NCBI GenBank assembly: GCA_009767595.1
Contig: VSDK01025442.1
Span: 205,664-269,663 of the forward strand
Source: Symbiodinium kawagutii
Taxonomy: Eukaryota > Sar > Dinophyceae > Suessiales > Symbiodiniaceae
DNA: 64,000 nucleotides
Direction: 5' to 3'
Positions 35,201 through 45,999 of this stretch are shown here, one piece after another; the first letter of the stretch is position 1, and every line of letters begins with the position of its first letter. The position numbers were made by a program, and so were the translations under genes. Below the pieces are notes generated by a model, which was given only the letters and a program-made list of their open reading frames with translations, was not told the origin of the DNA and searched no databases.

Positions 35201-36642
35201 CGCCCCATTGATCCTGGAACAAAAAACATCCCAATCAATTACGGTCAAACATGGCATGGACATTGAATCTGCACTTGAAGAGGAAAGTAAAAGGGCAAAC
35301 CTCGGCAAAGGTCTCGTCGAAATCAGTGCAGTTGCTGCATCCATCCTGGAAGCAAAAGCAATGCCATTCACACAAACAATCGCAGCAACAACGATAAACT
35401 GTGACAAAGCTAAATCAAAAAACTGCAGCAACAACAGCAACCACAGCTGCAACGCCAACCACAACCCAACTGCCACCCCAGTCCTGGTGAACACAGGCAG
35501 CACGCACATTTGCAGCACGCTCCTCCTGCATTGAAACCACACATACTCAGCCAAACAAACACAGTCACACGTAGGGCCTGAAAGTCGTCAGCCTCACGGT
35601 CAGCCTGCGCAAGCCAGAGCACACGGGTGGCTCACTTAGACATAGCATACCGAACGATGATACACAATATGCTACACTTCATACCCATGGCACACACACA
35701 GACATGCACATAAGGTTCCAAGCCTCAGCATCCTCCCAGCCACCAGGGCCACAAGCAGGTATGTCGAAGTCCTGTGTGAGTTGAACCCCTTGTGCACATG
35801 TCGATGGATAAAGAACCAATCATGCAAGTTGCATATCAACACAACATTCTGGTTAGAGACCATGCCTCGTTCTCAATAGTATCACCTGCCTCACACATGC
35901 TAAACAAGAACCATATGCCATATGTTCCAAATTCAGCTGATCACCTGCACCAAGTGCACCAGAAGTTAGTTGAAAAATTGAGTCGCTGGCCAACGGTTGC
36001 GTTTCAAGGTTGTCCATGGAAGCGTCCTGCTGGATGCAGCTTCGGATGGAGGAGCGAACAAGGGTTGGGCAAGGATTGAAAAAAGTAGAATACTGACTCA
36101 GGGCAATCATTGCACATTTATGCCGATGGTCCTGACTCTTCTTTTCCTTCAGGGATTCACAGGCGTGCGTTTGAGCCAAACTTGGCAAGTTAGGGGGCAC
36201 TATCTCCACCAAAACCATTTGAACATAAATACTTACATTTTTTTTGCAACTCCGATGCCTTCAATCGTCGGGCCTGCCTGACTAAATATCGGAGCCGCTT
36301 GCTCTGCTGGGTCACAAACACACCATGTGGCTTAGACGGATCCAGGGGTATGTCTCGGAGCAAACGCATCAAAACACGAATCACTTGTCGCAGCAACGGT
36401 TTGGTGAACACCCTGCCCTCAAACTTATGGACCCATGATTTGAAGAGTTCTCGGTTGTCACGGTTTTTCAACGTTCCTCTTGGAAATAGTTGACCAGTGC
36501 GAAGAATGCGATCGTGATCCAACCCCTCATGTAGATGCCCTGCCACTTCCAGTGCTAGAGTCTTCCGACGGAATTTCTGCACTGCAGCCCGTCCCTGACC
36601 ATATGGTTTCCTCTTGACATCATGGCGCACTTTTCGGGCCAT
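31636..36642 (-). CDS. Microexon-array gene of unknown function
   Basis: A complete-looking gene with ATG at 36642 and stop at 31636. It has a first exon of 406 nt, about 24 internal exons mostly of 27-60 nt, and a last exon of 600 nt. The internal exons listed in the array entry are all multiples of three and start and end between codons; the last exon also starts in phase 0. Nearly all start with GA after CAG, giving Asp or Glu. The product would be about 700 residues: a basic N-terminus, an acidic middle of 9-20 residue modules, and a Lys-rich tail ending KRRRY. The tail resembles the C-terminus of many dinoflagellate proteins as I recall them. The join between exon 1 (phase 1) and the array is not solved. 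No function is inferred. Confidence 0.75.
32328..35771 (-). CDS. Array of about 24 in-frame microexons
   Basis: Exons from 5' to 3': 35724-35771, 35578-35604, 35484-35525, 35301-35345, 35169-35213, 35059-35103, 34954-35004, 34831-34878, 34727-34774, 34472-34507, 34372-34407, 34180-34209, 33997-34092, 33887-33934, 33828-33863, 33714-33740, 33379-33420, 33162-33209, 32978-33025, 32855-32914, 32741-32791, 32633-32677, 32533-32580 and 32328-32369. A further 141-nt exon may be at 35886-36026 and another near 32420-32462. Typical peptides are DQWGDNEHDEMVTDK, DPAVWDEHDQTHADE and DGPGSSRDHSADYAEQ. Acceptors are CAG or AG followed by G. Donors are mostly GT, with GC after 35724, 35578, 34727, 34180, 33997, 33379, 32978 and 32328, and perhaps GA after 33162 and 35484. 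Many introns are 54-75 nt. The pattern is clear; single borders may be off. Confidence 0.7.
36237..36642 (-). CDS. First exon of the microexon gene
   Basis: The ATG at 36642 opens 135 codons and one base, ended by the consensus donor GTAAGT. The peptide is basic (MARKVRHDVKRKPYGQGR, later SKRLRYLVRQARRLKAS) with no signal peptide or membrane segment. A possible 37-nt intron follows (36200-36236). Confidence 0.75.
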
Positions 36643-37879
36643 TTTAGGCTAGCTAGCTCAAATTTTGAACCAAAGTTCTCACACACAGTTTCTCTTTGAC
36701 AACGAGAAAACAAAAATGGTTTCCATGCACAGCCGGCACCCACAGGAGCAAGCAGCGAGCCTGCACTGCTAGCAGCGGCCAGCAGCGAGCGCAGCGGGCA
36801 TCAAGCATGTGTTGGTCAAAAACATGACTTGACTCACTATGCCATTGTGAAAAATGATGGCGCCCAAATCGGACAAACATAGTTGTAACATTTTTTTTGG
36901 AAATCCAGCCGGTGGTTTGATGCCCGCATTAGGTAGCCAGGGATCCAATTTCACCGTATTAGGTTATAGCAAGTCACCCCAATTTACATCAGTTTTATTT
37001 ACATAATCAAAACCTTGTTTCAACATCTCTTCACTGGGAAACGGCCCAAAGAGGCCCGAAACTTCTGGAGCTGGAACGGCCAGCTGGCGAGGCAACAGTC
37101 GATCTTCTTGGCCAAAAGCAGTCCCGCCTGCATGGGCAGGCTGTGTGGATTTGTTCGGTATTTTCCTTCCGAGGAAAATGATCTTGATTCGTTATGGTGA
37201 TATGTAACTATCCACAAATAATTTGTAAACATGCAACCCTGGGATACCGATAAAATAAGGTATTTCCTTATATATATGTAAAAAACAACGAGATATCGAT
37301 CCTCATCTAGGGATTCAATCGGGATTCGCTTCTGCAGCCTGTCGAGGCTGCGCTTCCTATTGCCCCATCTCCACTCTAGCCTTTGTAGGCCTCATTAGCT
37401 TTAGCATATGTGCCACGCAACACGTGTCCACTACATGTACATAATGTGTGCCATGCAACCGCCAAGAATCAGCAACGTTAAGGTCTATAGGTGTGAACAT
37501 ATATTTCTATATGCAACGTTTGGCTGATTTTTGGCGTGATTTTTTCTCTTTTCAGCCAGCATTCTGCATCGTGCTGCGCAATGCAGGATGCACAATCTGA
37601 GTCCTGTTTTAGAGCATTAATTGGTCATTTTGGAATCTTTCAAACCGTGAGCCAGAAGCTCTTGCAAATTGAAGTTTCAACGTCTGATCTGCTTGGCTCA
37701 AGAAACTGAAGCAATGCAGGGCTGGGTGTGACTTTTCTCCGCCTCTAGCAATCACCTCAAATCACCAAAAGTGACTAGACCTACCGCTTGTTGCCGAAGA
37801 CAATCTCCCCACACACCTTTGCATAGGAAAGGCAAAAGCCCTTTGTACATATATTGCAAAAGCCAGAAAAACGGCTCAA

Positions 37880-38705
37880 TTTGCATGAAAAATGGATGTT
37901 CGCCTTTTGTAAACAAAAGCGAACATCCCTGTACAGAACAGAAACCGCAGGGGCCGACCTTAAAATTTGGTTGAAAAATGGACGTTCGCCTTTTGTAAAC
38001 AAAAGCGAACATCCCTGTACAGCGCAGAAACCGCAGGGGCCGACCTTAAAATTTGGTTGAAAAATGGAGGTTCGCCTTTTGTAAACAAAGCGAACATCCC
38101 TGTACAGCGCAGAAACCGCAGGGGCCGACCTTAAAATTTGGTTGAAAAATGGATGGTCGCCTTTTGTAAACAAAAGCGAACATCCCTGTACAGCGCAGAA
38201 ACCGCAAAAGCCAACCTTTGGCTGACAAAGTTCATGTTCGCCTTTCATTCAAAGCAGCGAACGCCCCAAATTCTGCAATCCTCCATTGTGATACCTTGGC
38301 CCTCCCAAGGTCAACTTTTTGGCCAGCAAGCGCAAACCGATTTGACCACTCAAGATGAGAAAACTTTTCCAAGCAAATTCCTTTCATTATTTGCAGGCCT
38401 TGGTTAACCAATAGCGAACGATGTCAAGAAAACCGTATTTTGGACGCAGGCTCATGTTCGCCTTTGACCTTCCTGGAGATATATGCATGTTTCCTGCTTA
38501 GCAAATCACCCGTTTGCCTTTTGTAAACAATTGCGAACATCCTCTTTACATGCCAAAAAACGCAAGAACCAATCTTTGGTTCAAAAATAGATGTTCGCCT
38601 TTTGTAAACAAAAGCGAACATCCCTGCACAGCGCAGAAAACGCAAGGGTCGACCTGGGGTGGCAAAGTGCATGTTCGCCTTTTGTTCACAACAGCGAACA
38701 TTCTA
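37880..38705. repeat. 86-bp satellite, each unit with a perfect hairpin
   Basis: Units start at about 37893, 37979, 38065 and 38150, with period 86 (one of 85). Each carries a palindrome of GGATGTTCG... and ...GCGAACATCC around TTTTGTAAACAAAA. Degenerate hairpins follow at 38230, 38443, 38510, 38590 and 38665. The 50-bp spacers are conserved too. Open frames on both strands arise from the repeat only. Confidence 0.93.
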
Positions 38706-38859
38706 GTTTTCCGCAGAAGCTGCATGGGACAGGCCCAATGAACTTAATTCTTCCCCTGCATTTTGCGCAAGAACAGCGCAATACATCACTTGTCTGCACT
38801 CATGGAGGGCCCGCTGCATCCAAGAATTCCTTACTGGCTCTATCTGTTCTGGGGCTCAG

Positions 38860-39160
38860 CAAGGTTGAACCTCTTTGTTCAGAAGTGTGTGGGCTTCATT
38901 TATGTCCACCAAAAATGCTTGCGCGAAACAATGTTTCTTGTAAAAATTTGTTTTTCTTGGCAGAACTAACATCCAAGGCCCACTCGCCATCCTAATCCTT
39001 GCCAAGTGCTTGCATCGTGTCCTAGGCACAGCACTTTTATTGAGCGAGAATGACATAATGAACTCTTGGGCCTTACTAATTGGCTGGCACACGGCTAACA
39101 TGTCCTGCGGCCGCGTGAATAACTTGATGTTGACCTTGGAAGACCAAAAAAAGATCTGTT
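38860..39160 (-). CDS. Possible exon, unidentified
   Basis: The minus frame reads VNIKLFTRPQDMLAVCQPIS and continues with KAQEFIMSFSLNK, after a possible acceptor near 39140. It is coding-like in composition, but the borders are not determined. It is downstream of the exons at 39820-40805 on the same strand and may belong to that gene. Confidence 0.35.
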
Positions 39161-39301
39161 TTAGCAGCTGCAGCCCCGCACTGCAGCTACAAAACATATA
39201 TTTTCAATATCATCAGCATGGAAACTCATAAATCACCCTTGTCAAGTTGAACTATGCGGTTTCTCATTTTCACGAGCTATGCGGTCTCCAAGCCTCTCCA
39301 G

Positions 39302-39645
39302 GATCGTTGCACAGCGCAAGCGAACTTCAACATGATGGTCCAGCCGACCCTGTCCCCTCCCGGGGCATCAACATCGTTGCACAGCGCAAGCGAACGTCAA
39401 CATGATGGTCCAGCCGACCCTGTCCCCTCCCGGAGCATCAACATCGTTGCACAGCGCAAGCGAACTTCAACATGATGGTCCAGCCGACCCTGTCCCCTCC
39501 CGGAGCATCAACATCGTTGCACAGCGCAAGCGAACGTCAACATGATGGTCCAGCCGACCCTGTCCCCTCCCGGAGCATCAACATCGTTGCACAGCGCAAG
39601 CGAACGTCAACATGATGGTCCAGCCGACCCTGTCCCCTCCCGGAG
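39302..39645. repeat. 70-bp minisatellite, array 2, about five copies
   Basis: The same unit as at 16215-16377, with an exact 70-bp step (for example CATCAAC at 39366 and 39436). The copies differ by a few single bases such as GAACTTCAAC versus GAACGTCAAC. Confidence 0.97.
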
Positions 39646-39819
39646 AGATTTCACTTGACAGGCGTGGGGAAAAATAAACATGCACACTCTGTCACAATGA
39701 GAATTGCAGACATCTGTCCGCGTCGTTACGTACGACCGGAGCCCAAAACAAAACAAAACAAAACAACCAAAGAAACACACAAACAAGCAAGTAAGCAAGC
39801 AAAACAAGCAATCAAAGAC

Positions 39820-41140
39820 TTGGGCTGGGCCAAGGCTCTCTGCTTCAGTGGTTTTCTTCAAGAGCTGTTCCAGAGCCTAGCAGCTGATTGCCAGTTGTTG
39901 CTGGTGTTGTCCCAGGCTTTGCCGTAGAGCTGACAGATCATCAATGCCCATGATACGGTATGAATGGTAACGCAGAAATATGATGATATTATATGCATTA
40001 GATAGGTCAGAAAAAAATCAAATGAATTATAACAAAATTCTTCGAAATGAATCCAGCATTGGGAAAGGTTGTGAGACCCAAACCTCCTTGTTGTCATCCT
40101 TCCAAGGCTGCTCCATGCCTGCCGCGATGCAGGGAAAAGAAAAGTTGACAGCAAAACTTTAGAAGCAAGAGGCAGTGATTTCCTGCATAGCGTGGAAACG
40201 TGCAGAATATGGTATGAGCATGCAAAAAAGTGGGAGGATATGACCAACAGCATCCAACGGCTATGACCATGATACACTACATGTCATTCCTGCAGGGATT
40301 TGTTCGGCTCTCAAGACCGCCAGTGAATCATCAACACAGCGCCCTGCGAATACCAAACAGCCACCGTAGCACAGGACTCCCCTGTCCTTTTGTGTCTTTC
40401 TGTGCATCTGGTGAGCTTACCCACTATGATGACTGATAAGGAGTCTTGAACGGTCGATGCATGCTTCATGCATCTGAGCGCCTGCTGCTTGAGCTATGTT
40501 GGATGATTTCAAGTTGTACAGCTTAAACCTCTGAGCTACAATCCACTGAATAGTATTAAACATACCGTCATTGGATATGAACTCATATATTGTAATCAAT
40601 ATATAGATAAATTGAACACCTGTGCTACTCTTGCGGGCGAAGCGGATCGAATGGCCGGACTGCAGTTCAGAAGTGAACTTGGTGGCTTTACATGACCACC
40701 CCTCCCCACTCCCCACCTGCAGGATTTTCCACGCTCTTGATCAAGTCCATGATGCCCTTCACATCTTTTGCGTATTCCTTGCCCTCTTCTTTCCTTACGT
40801 CAATGCTGTGCCAAATCTACCAGTACCTGTGGTCAAATGCCAATGGGTTGGCTGGTGGGGAGCCAACATGGGCCACGTGATGCCTCCAGTCGCAAAGAAA
40901 TCCGTGATGGACTTCAACACTGCTCATGAAAAGAATGGCAGGTTCCTGGATGAAGCATCATTAACCATTGTTTCCCTATAGTTTGTTGGTTATTATCCCT
41001 CATTATTGGCTGGTTAATATTGACCCATAGCCATCTCTCTCTCTCGAACATCTTCCGCCAACATTGCGACTCCAAGCTGCTGTTCTTTGAGAAGTTGCTT
41101 GGATTCGGCAGACAGCCTCTTCCTTTTCAAGCCGGTCAGG
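39820..41140 (-). CDS. Helical protein, seven or more small exons, unidentified
   Basis: Exons: about 41040-41140 (LKRKRLSAESKQLLKEQQ), 40717-40805 (KEEGKEYAKDVKGIMDLIK), 40620-40685 (TKFTSELQSGHSIRFARKSS), 40421-40535 (QRFKLYNLKSSNIAQAAG), about 40281-40343 (DDSLAVLRAEQIPAG), 40084-40118 (MEQPWKDDNKE) and 39820-39876 (ALEQLLKKTTEAESLG). Phases agree for 40717 with 40685, 40620 with 40535, and 40084 with 39876. The peptide is charged and helix-rich with no membrane segment. The intron between 40717 and 40685 would be only 31 nt. No family is recognised. The next intron downstream holds the 70-bp minisatellite. Confidence 0.5.
40964..41032. repeat. Dispersed repeat shared with 13606-13680
   Basis: Contains ATTGTTTCCCTATAGTTTG and GGTTAATATTGACCCATAGC, matching the internal block of the long MITE-like copy at 13.5 kb, but without the terminal repeats. 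Confidence 0.75.
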
Positions 41141-41506
41141 CGGTCCCTTCAACCCGCCGGATAAGCGACAAAACCACTGCGGGGTCCAGCTAGAGAGGAC
41201 GTCGTGGTCAGCAGAAACAGGAATCGCGAGTAATGTTGAACTACCTACTGCACCTTTCAAAACGTAGGAACCAACTTTGGGATGTGCCTGTATACATTTA
41301 GGGTGCACACTTGCTCGCCAATGAACATCAATGGGGTAGGATTCAGCACTGATGAAAGAATGTATTGAAGCATTCGCAAGGTGGGAAAAAAGCCACTGGG
41401 CCAACCGCTTCTGCCATGTTTCAAAAAGAATACCAGGCGTTTTCCAACCTTTCCCAAGTACATGCACAGAGATTCACAGTTTCCTGATGGGTTTGATCAT
41501 GTTTGA

Positions 41507-44506
41507 TCAGTGGGGGCTAGCAGGGGATGCTGGGGGCAACTCAAGCGGAAAGCTATGGAAAGCTGTTAGCCCGGCAGTCCTCTCATCCAAACATCCTCGC
41601 AACGCTTGCAGGAGGCTTTGGAGCTTCATAGACATAGCCTCCTCCTAAGCTCTCTGATGCTCGGCACCATCCAGGACCATCCAGGACACCGACACCCAGG
41701 GCGGCAGTCACTGAATCACTGGGTCAGTGTCTCCCATCTTTTCGTCGGACCCTTGCATCTTTGCATATGCTGGTGGGACAACCCCATTGCCTGAGGCTAC
41801 TCATATCTTCGTCCGTATTTCACAACCAATCTACCTCAACAACAACCATAGGAGTTTGAAAGCAAGCCTAACATGACACAGAAGGCCCGGGCGAGGGGTC
41901 GACTTTCCTCATGTCCGCTTGCCAAGTGATGAGATGTCACACTTGCACTACTACGCCGACAAAGGAAGACTTTCCCACGACTTCATGCAAAAGCCCGGAC
42001 TTTCCCACACTTTCCCTACGTTTGTCACCTCTGAAATCCACAATCTACACACACATATTCATTTATATAAATATAAATATATACATATATATATATAAAT
42101 ACATAGATTATATAAACATATTACTGTATATCTTCATCCGTCATCCAACTACAGGGAATCGCTGAAAGCAGAACGCAAAGCCCACATCTGCAGGGAGATG
42201 ACGGCATGAAATGGCAATGAATGCATCCAAGGGTCTATCTTACACGAACTCATGGCCAATCGGCGGATTGTTGCAGTGACAATTTTCTGCTCAGCTTCCG
42301 AAAGGGAAGAAGCAATCAATTTGGAGCGTCCTGCTGTGCAAGTGCTTCAAGGAGCAACGACTGCTGATGGCTGTCCGGGCGCAATGGCTGGTTGCCGGCG
42401 TCTAGCTTGCATTCATGCAGCTAACCCATGTACAGAAACCCTTGGAGGACAACTAGTAGCGCACGGTTTCTCATAGTCTGAAGACCTTGAATGATTGACT
42501 CACTCGTCCCTTCAAATCCTTCAAGAATCTCTCGGGGAGGTTAGGAGCTTGTGGGACCTGTGTTGGAGAAGCTGCGAGGAACAAAAGAAGCACTGCCCAG
42601 CCCCCAATCATCTCTGTCTGTCCTGGTTCGGCAGCGCTTTTGTCATCCTCCTTGCCAAGATGCAAAATATGCGAAATAAGGAAAGACTTCTGCCAGAATT
42701 AATAGTGCTCAAAACCATGAGAAAAAAGTGATAGCACTGGGCGTAATGTGAATCGTAAACATTTGATAAATTGCATAAGCCTGCATAAGATTCCGTAATG
42801 TTTCTCATGGCAGTGTAGGAACGAATTGAACAAATCCAACTTTGGTGATGTTTTGATGACCCAAATTCTGTACAACCACGGCCACGCATGACCATGCTCG
42901 TCAAGCGCAGAGAGCCCTGCGAAACCATCTGTCCAATCCCTAGAGCAGTCCTTCAGCAAGTGCAACTGCGACTGGTCATGTGACTCGTCCTGAGTCCTGA
43001 TGGACAATTGCCAAGGTCACTTGGGAGCACTTGATTGCGGGTCTATGCAAACACCTGACCCTGCTTTTGTCGCAGCACCGCAGGGGACAGCAAACGGTTT
43101 GGAAACATTGGAGGTTCACCATGCCATAATTGCCAAATGAAAATGAAAACCAATTAGCGCCAATAAAATACCAATCCTGATGTCACAATATGTTACTCAA
43201 ATGATCCAACAACACTTTAAAATCAAGGCTCCAGGTTTCAGAACAACATCCTCTGCATAAAATCAAGACCGCCAGGTGCCATCATTGCAATCCTTCTGCC
43301 AACGTGGCCACTGTAAAATCAAGGACCGAGGTCTATTACAAAATCATCGTGCTCAGGTCAGCCCGGGTGTTTGCAAGCAAACATCGGCAATTATCGAAAC
43401 AACAGTTTATCCGGTGCCCAGGCGCCATGATTCTATGATGGATGGACATTGGTAAGATTATTCACCAAGCATGTGTCTTCATTACTCGAAGCAAGCGTCG
43501 TGAATAGATCGGAGGCATGATGAAATGCAAGCGCATCATCTCGAATGCCATGAGCCTGTCAAGCGAAGGGACGGCGGGAAAACTTCATTGAGTAGTCGGT
43601 GCTTCTCAAAAATAGGGAACCCAAAAAAAGGTTGGTTTCGGACTAAAACTGGTTTGAAAAGGGTGATTTGGGGGTACCCCAAACTGGCTTGAGAAACCAC
43701 AAGTGAAAACTCTCCAGGTGTCCTGATCACTCTCTGAACCTCCACGGGCTGTTGCACCATGTTGCTACGACTGACACGTTGCGGATGGAGTGGACCCTCA
43801 CTTTCTTTCTCTCTCTCTCTCTGTCTCCATCGCCGTCTCAAGAGGCTAGCCGGAGGCTAAAGGATCGGATGCAATTTGCAATTGGTTCATTGATTGGGTT
43901 GGCTGGGTTCATTGAGTTGGCTGCCATTGGCAAACTTGATTGAGAGTTGACTAGCCGGATTATTGCCGGTAAACACATTCTGGTACTCCTAAAATGTTGT
44001 CATTAACTTCTACTCGTTCTACTTACTTTCTGATCCAAACCAAATGAGGAAACAAACAATTCCCTGGCCCTTATCTGTTTACCTGTCCTGTCTTCACTGT
44101 TGAATGGTTATTACTTAAGGGGTAGAGATAGTACAGCTTTCGGTATTGTAACAAGACTTCAATCGCACAAATTGATTTTAACAATGACAATTGTACACAA
44201 AGGCGATTTCGGATTTATGAAGATTTATTGACTATGAATGGAACATTGGAAGCATGGGAGCTTGCTGGAGCACGCGTGAATGGTGCATGATGGTGCAAAA
44301 CAACTATCAACATACAGTAGTGACCACCAACCAGGAACAACCGTTAACAAGCATTAACAGCCATTGACCATCAATCAATCAGTAGTGACCACTGAGATTT
44401 CACCTTTGGAGAGGGAAAATCTATGACCTGAGCATGACAACACGCCCAGGCTTGCCGTAAGCCAAGGAGCCAGAAAGGCAAACAGCGACGCAAGGAACTT
44501 CCACAT
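41507..44506 (-). CDS. Probable secreted or ER-targeted protein, multi-exon
   Basis: The first exon 44428-44506 starts with ATG and encodes a classic signal peptide: MWK, then a hydrophobic core LASLFAFLAPWL, then small residues. Later candidate exons are about 42880-43000 (DESHDQSQLHLLKDCS), 42597-42650 (EDDKSAAEPGQTEMIGGW, GC donor), 42504-42557 (APNLPERFLKDLKGR, donor GTGAGT), 42244-42350 (SKLIASSLSEAEQKIVTATI, donor GTAAGA) and 41507-41644 with a stop (MKLQSLLQALRGCLDERTA). Linking these into one gene is inference from their common strand. The protein looks helical after the signal peptide. Gene ends and function are unknown. Confidence 0.45.
43599..43700. mobile_element. MITE-like element, copy 4
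   Basis: The ends GTGCTTCTCAAAAATAGGG and CCCCAAACTGGCTTGAGAAACCAC form imperfect inverted repeats of the family, and the inner GATTTGGGGGTACCCC is shared. No clear target duplication. Confidence 0.7.
44428..44506 (-). CDS. Signal-peptide first exon
   Basis: 26 codons from ATG to a GTCATA donor. It is not the longest frame at this place; a longer overlapping frame lacks the signal-peptide pattern. The sequence MWKFLASLFAFLAPWL, followed by TASLGVLSCS, gives a hydrophobic core and a plausible cleavage region. Confidence 0.5.
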
Positions 44507-45846
44507 CCTTGACAGAGCTTCTGTCCTTGGAGGCATGCGCTGACATCAAACATCATCAAGCCATGCTTGGTCAGATTTCTCAAGGAATTCAATAGGCTCG
44601 CGGCTTGAGCATTACAAACACAGCAAAAGCCTCCAGCACTACTGAGATTTTGTGATTTTCATGAATTCCAGGCCATCGTTGTTGCAAAATATCGCGTAAT
44701 GCCAAGTTTGTTTCCGGATCACAAGCCGCCATCAGAAAGGGCATATCATCGTATCTCCGCACGGCCGTTTCTGCTTTCGAGCTTCCACAAGATTTGCAAT
44801 TATGCAGCGCTGGCCAAGCGCCGGAATGGAAAAAACTTGAGACAGCTCCCTTTCAGCAACTTGAAACTGATACTTGTAAGATCTTGGAAGCTTGCTCAAG
44901 AAAGGCTAGAACTCTCTCTAACAAACAGGCTGGAAGCCGAAGCAGCAGGAAAAGGGACGAACATGATGAGATGTCCACATGCATATCAGCATGTGCACAC
45001 GCAATTCCGCGCATACATGCATGTATTGCATATACAATGATCTCTCTCTCTCTCTCTTTCTGTGCATGTGGATGCATGTGAATTTGAATGAAATTGTGTA
45101 CATACACATATGTGCGTGTTTTGCATATGATATTGCATAAAGGCAACTGATGCAACTGCAACTTAACATAACTAAACAAAACCAACGCCAACCACCAATC
45201 TAAACTGATGCCCCTCAAGTCGGGGCAAAATGATTCAATCTCCAGAAACTGGAAACCATCTGGAAATCGAAATGCTGTCAGATCATGTCGGATCACAACT
45301 TTCGGCAGTCGTGTATCATGTTGAAATCTAGAGATTCAACACGAGGCCGTGGAGTATGGACCAGGCCATTGTTTTTTTTTTTTTGTATTGTGCTACCACT
45401 GCTTAGCAGCAATACATATATGACATTATATGACTATAACATAGATCGCAACCATTTCACAACTCACAATCAACATTTCCAGCAATCCATAACTTGTCGC
45501 AAGCATTTCACACCTGTTGCTTTTCTCAGACTCATCAATGATCCAAACATATCCAAACCACCATCAGCTGAAGGGAGCTGGCACCTTACCAGCATGGTGC
45601 CATGAATCATCAGTTGAGGTGCCTTGACTCCGTTGCGAAAGACCCTTCCACCACAACAACCCAACTGCATCCAACCGATGCATCCAACTGCATCCAGCCG
45701 GCAGGCCTTGTTCAGTGGCTCCCCAGGTCGTCCACAACAGCTTCGAGAGAAAACCGGGCGCCTTGGATGGAGAGCAGCTTGGATCGATGTTCCAGGGATG
45801 TTCCACAGATGTTCCAGGGTAAACCCGCACCAAACAGGAGACCATA

Positions 45847-45945
45847 AGCTGGGGACTGGCGAGAGGCTCACGTCTCCGTTTTCCTGGGATTCTGACTCGA
45901 TCTTTGGCGCCACTGTTTCTGGTAGGGCCTCAGGATAAGCCAAGG
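45847..45945 (-). CDS. Possible exon, acidic peptide
   Basis: The minus frame reads PEALPETVAPKIESESQENG and continues with DVSLSPVPSLW before a GTCTCC donor. It lies within a longer open frame whose other part looks less coding. The product is unknown. Confidence 0.35.
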
Positions 45946-45999
45946 AGAATTTACATTGGGAGCTCACCAATCCTCACAACCCCATTGATAGAATTCATG

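Noticed and set aside
36600-36670. Spliced-leader relic at GCCATTTTAGGCTAGCTAGCTC on the plus strand
   Set aside because: It resembles the dinoflagellate leader only with large insertions and is on the wrong strand for the gene starting at 36642. Ten-base leader-like matches at 36170-36187 and 37691-37700 are also too short to trust.
37752-38672. Several open frames of 60-155 codons over the 86-bp satellite
   Set aside because: The period is not a multiple of three and the frames exist on both strands; they are repeat artefacts.
37880-38705. CRISPR-like array of hairpin repeats
   Set aside because: The DNA between the hairpins is itself repeated, so there are no unique spacers; the genome is eukaryotic and no cas genes are near.
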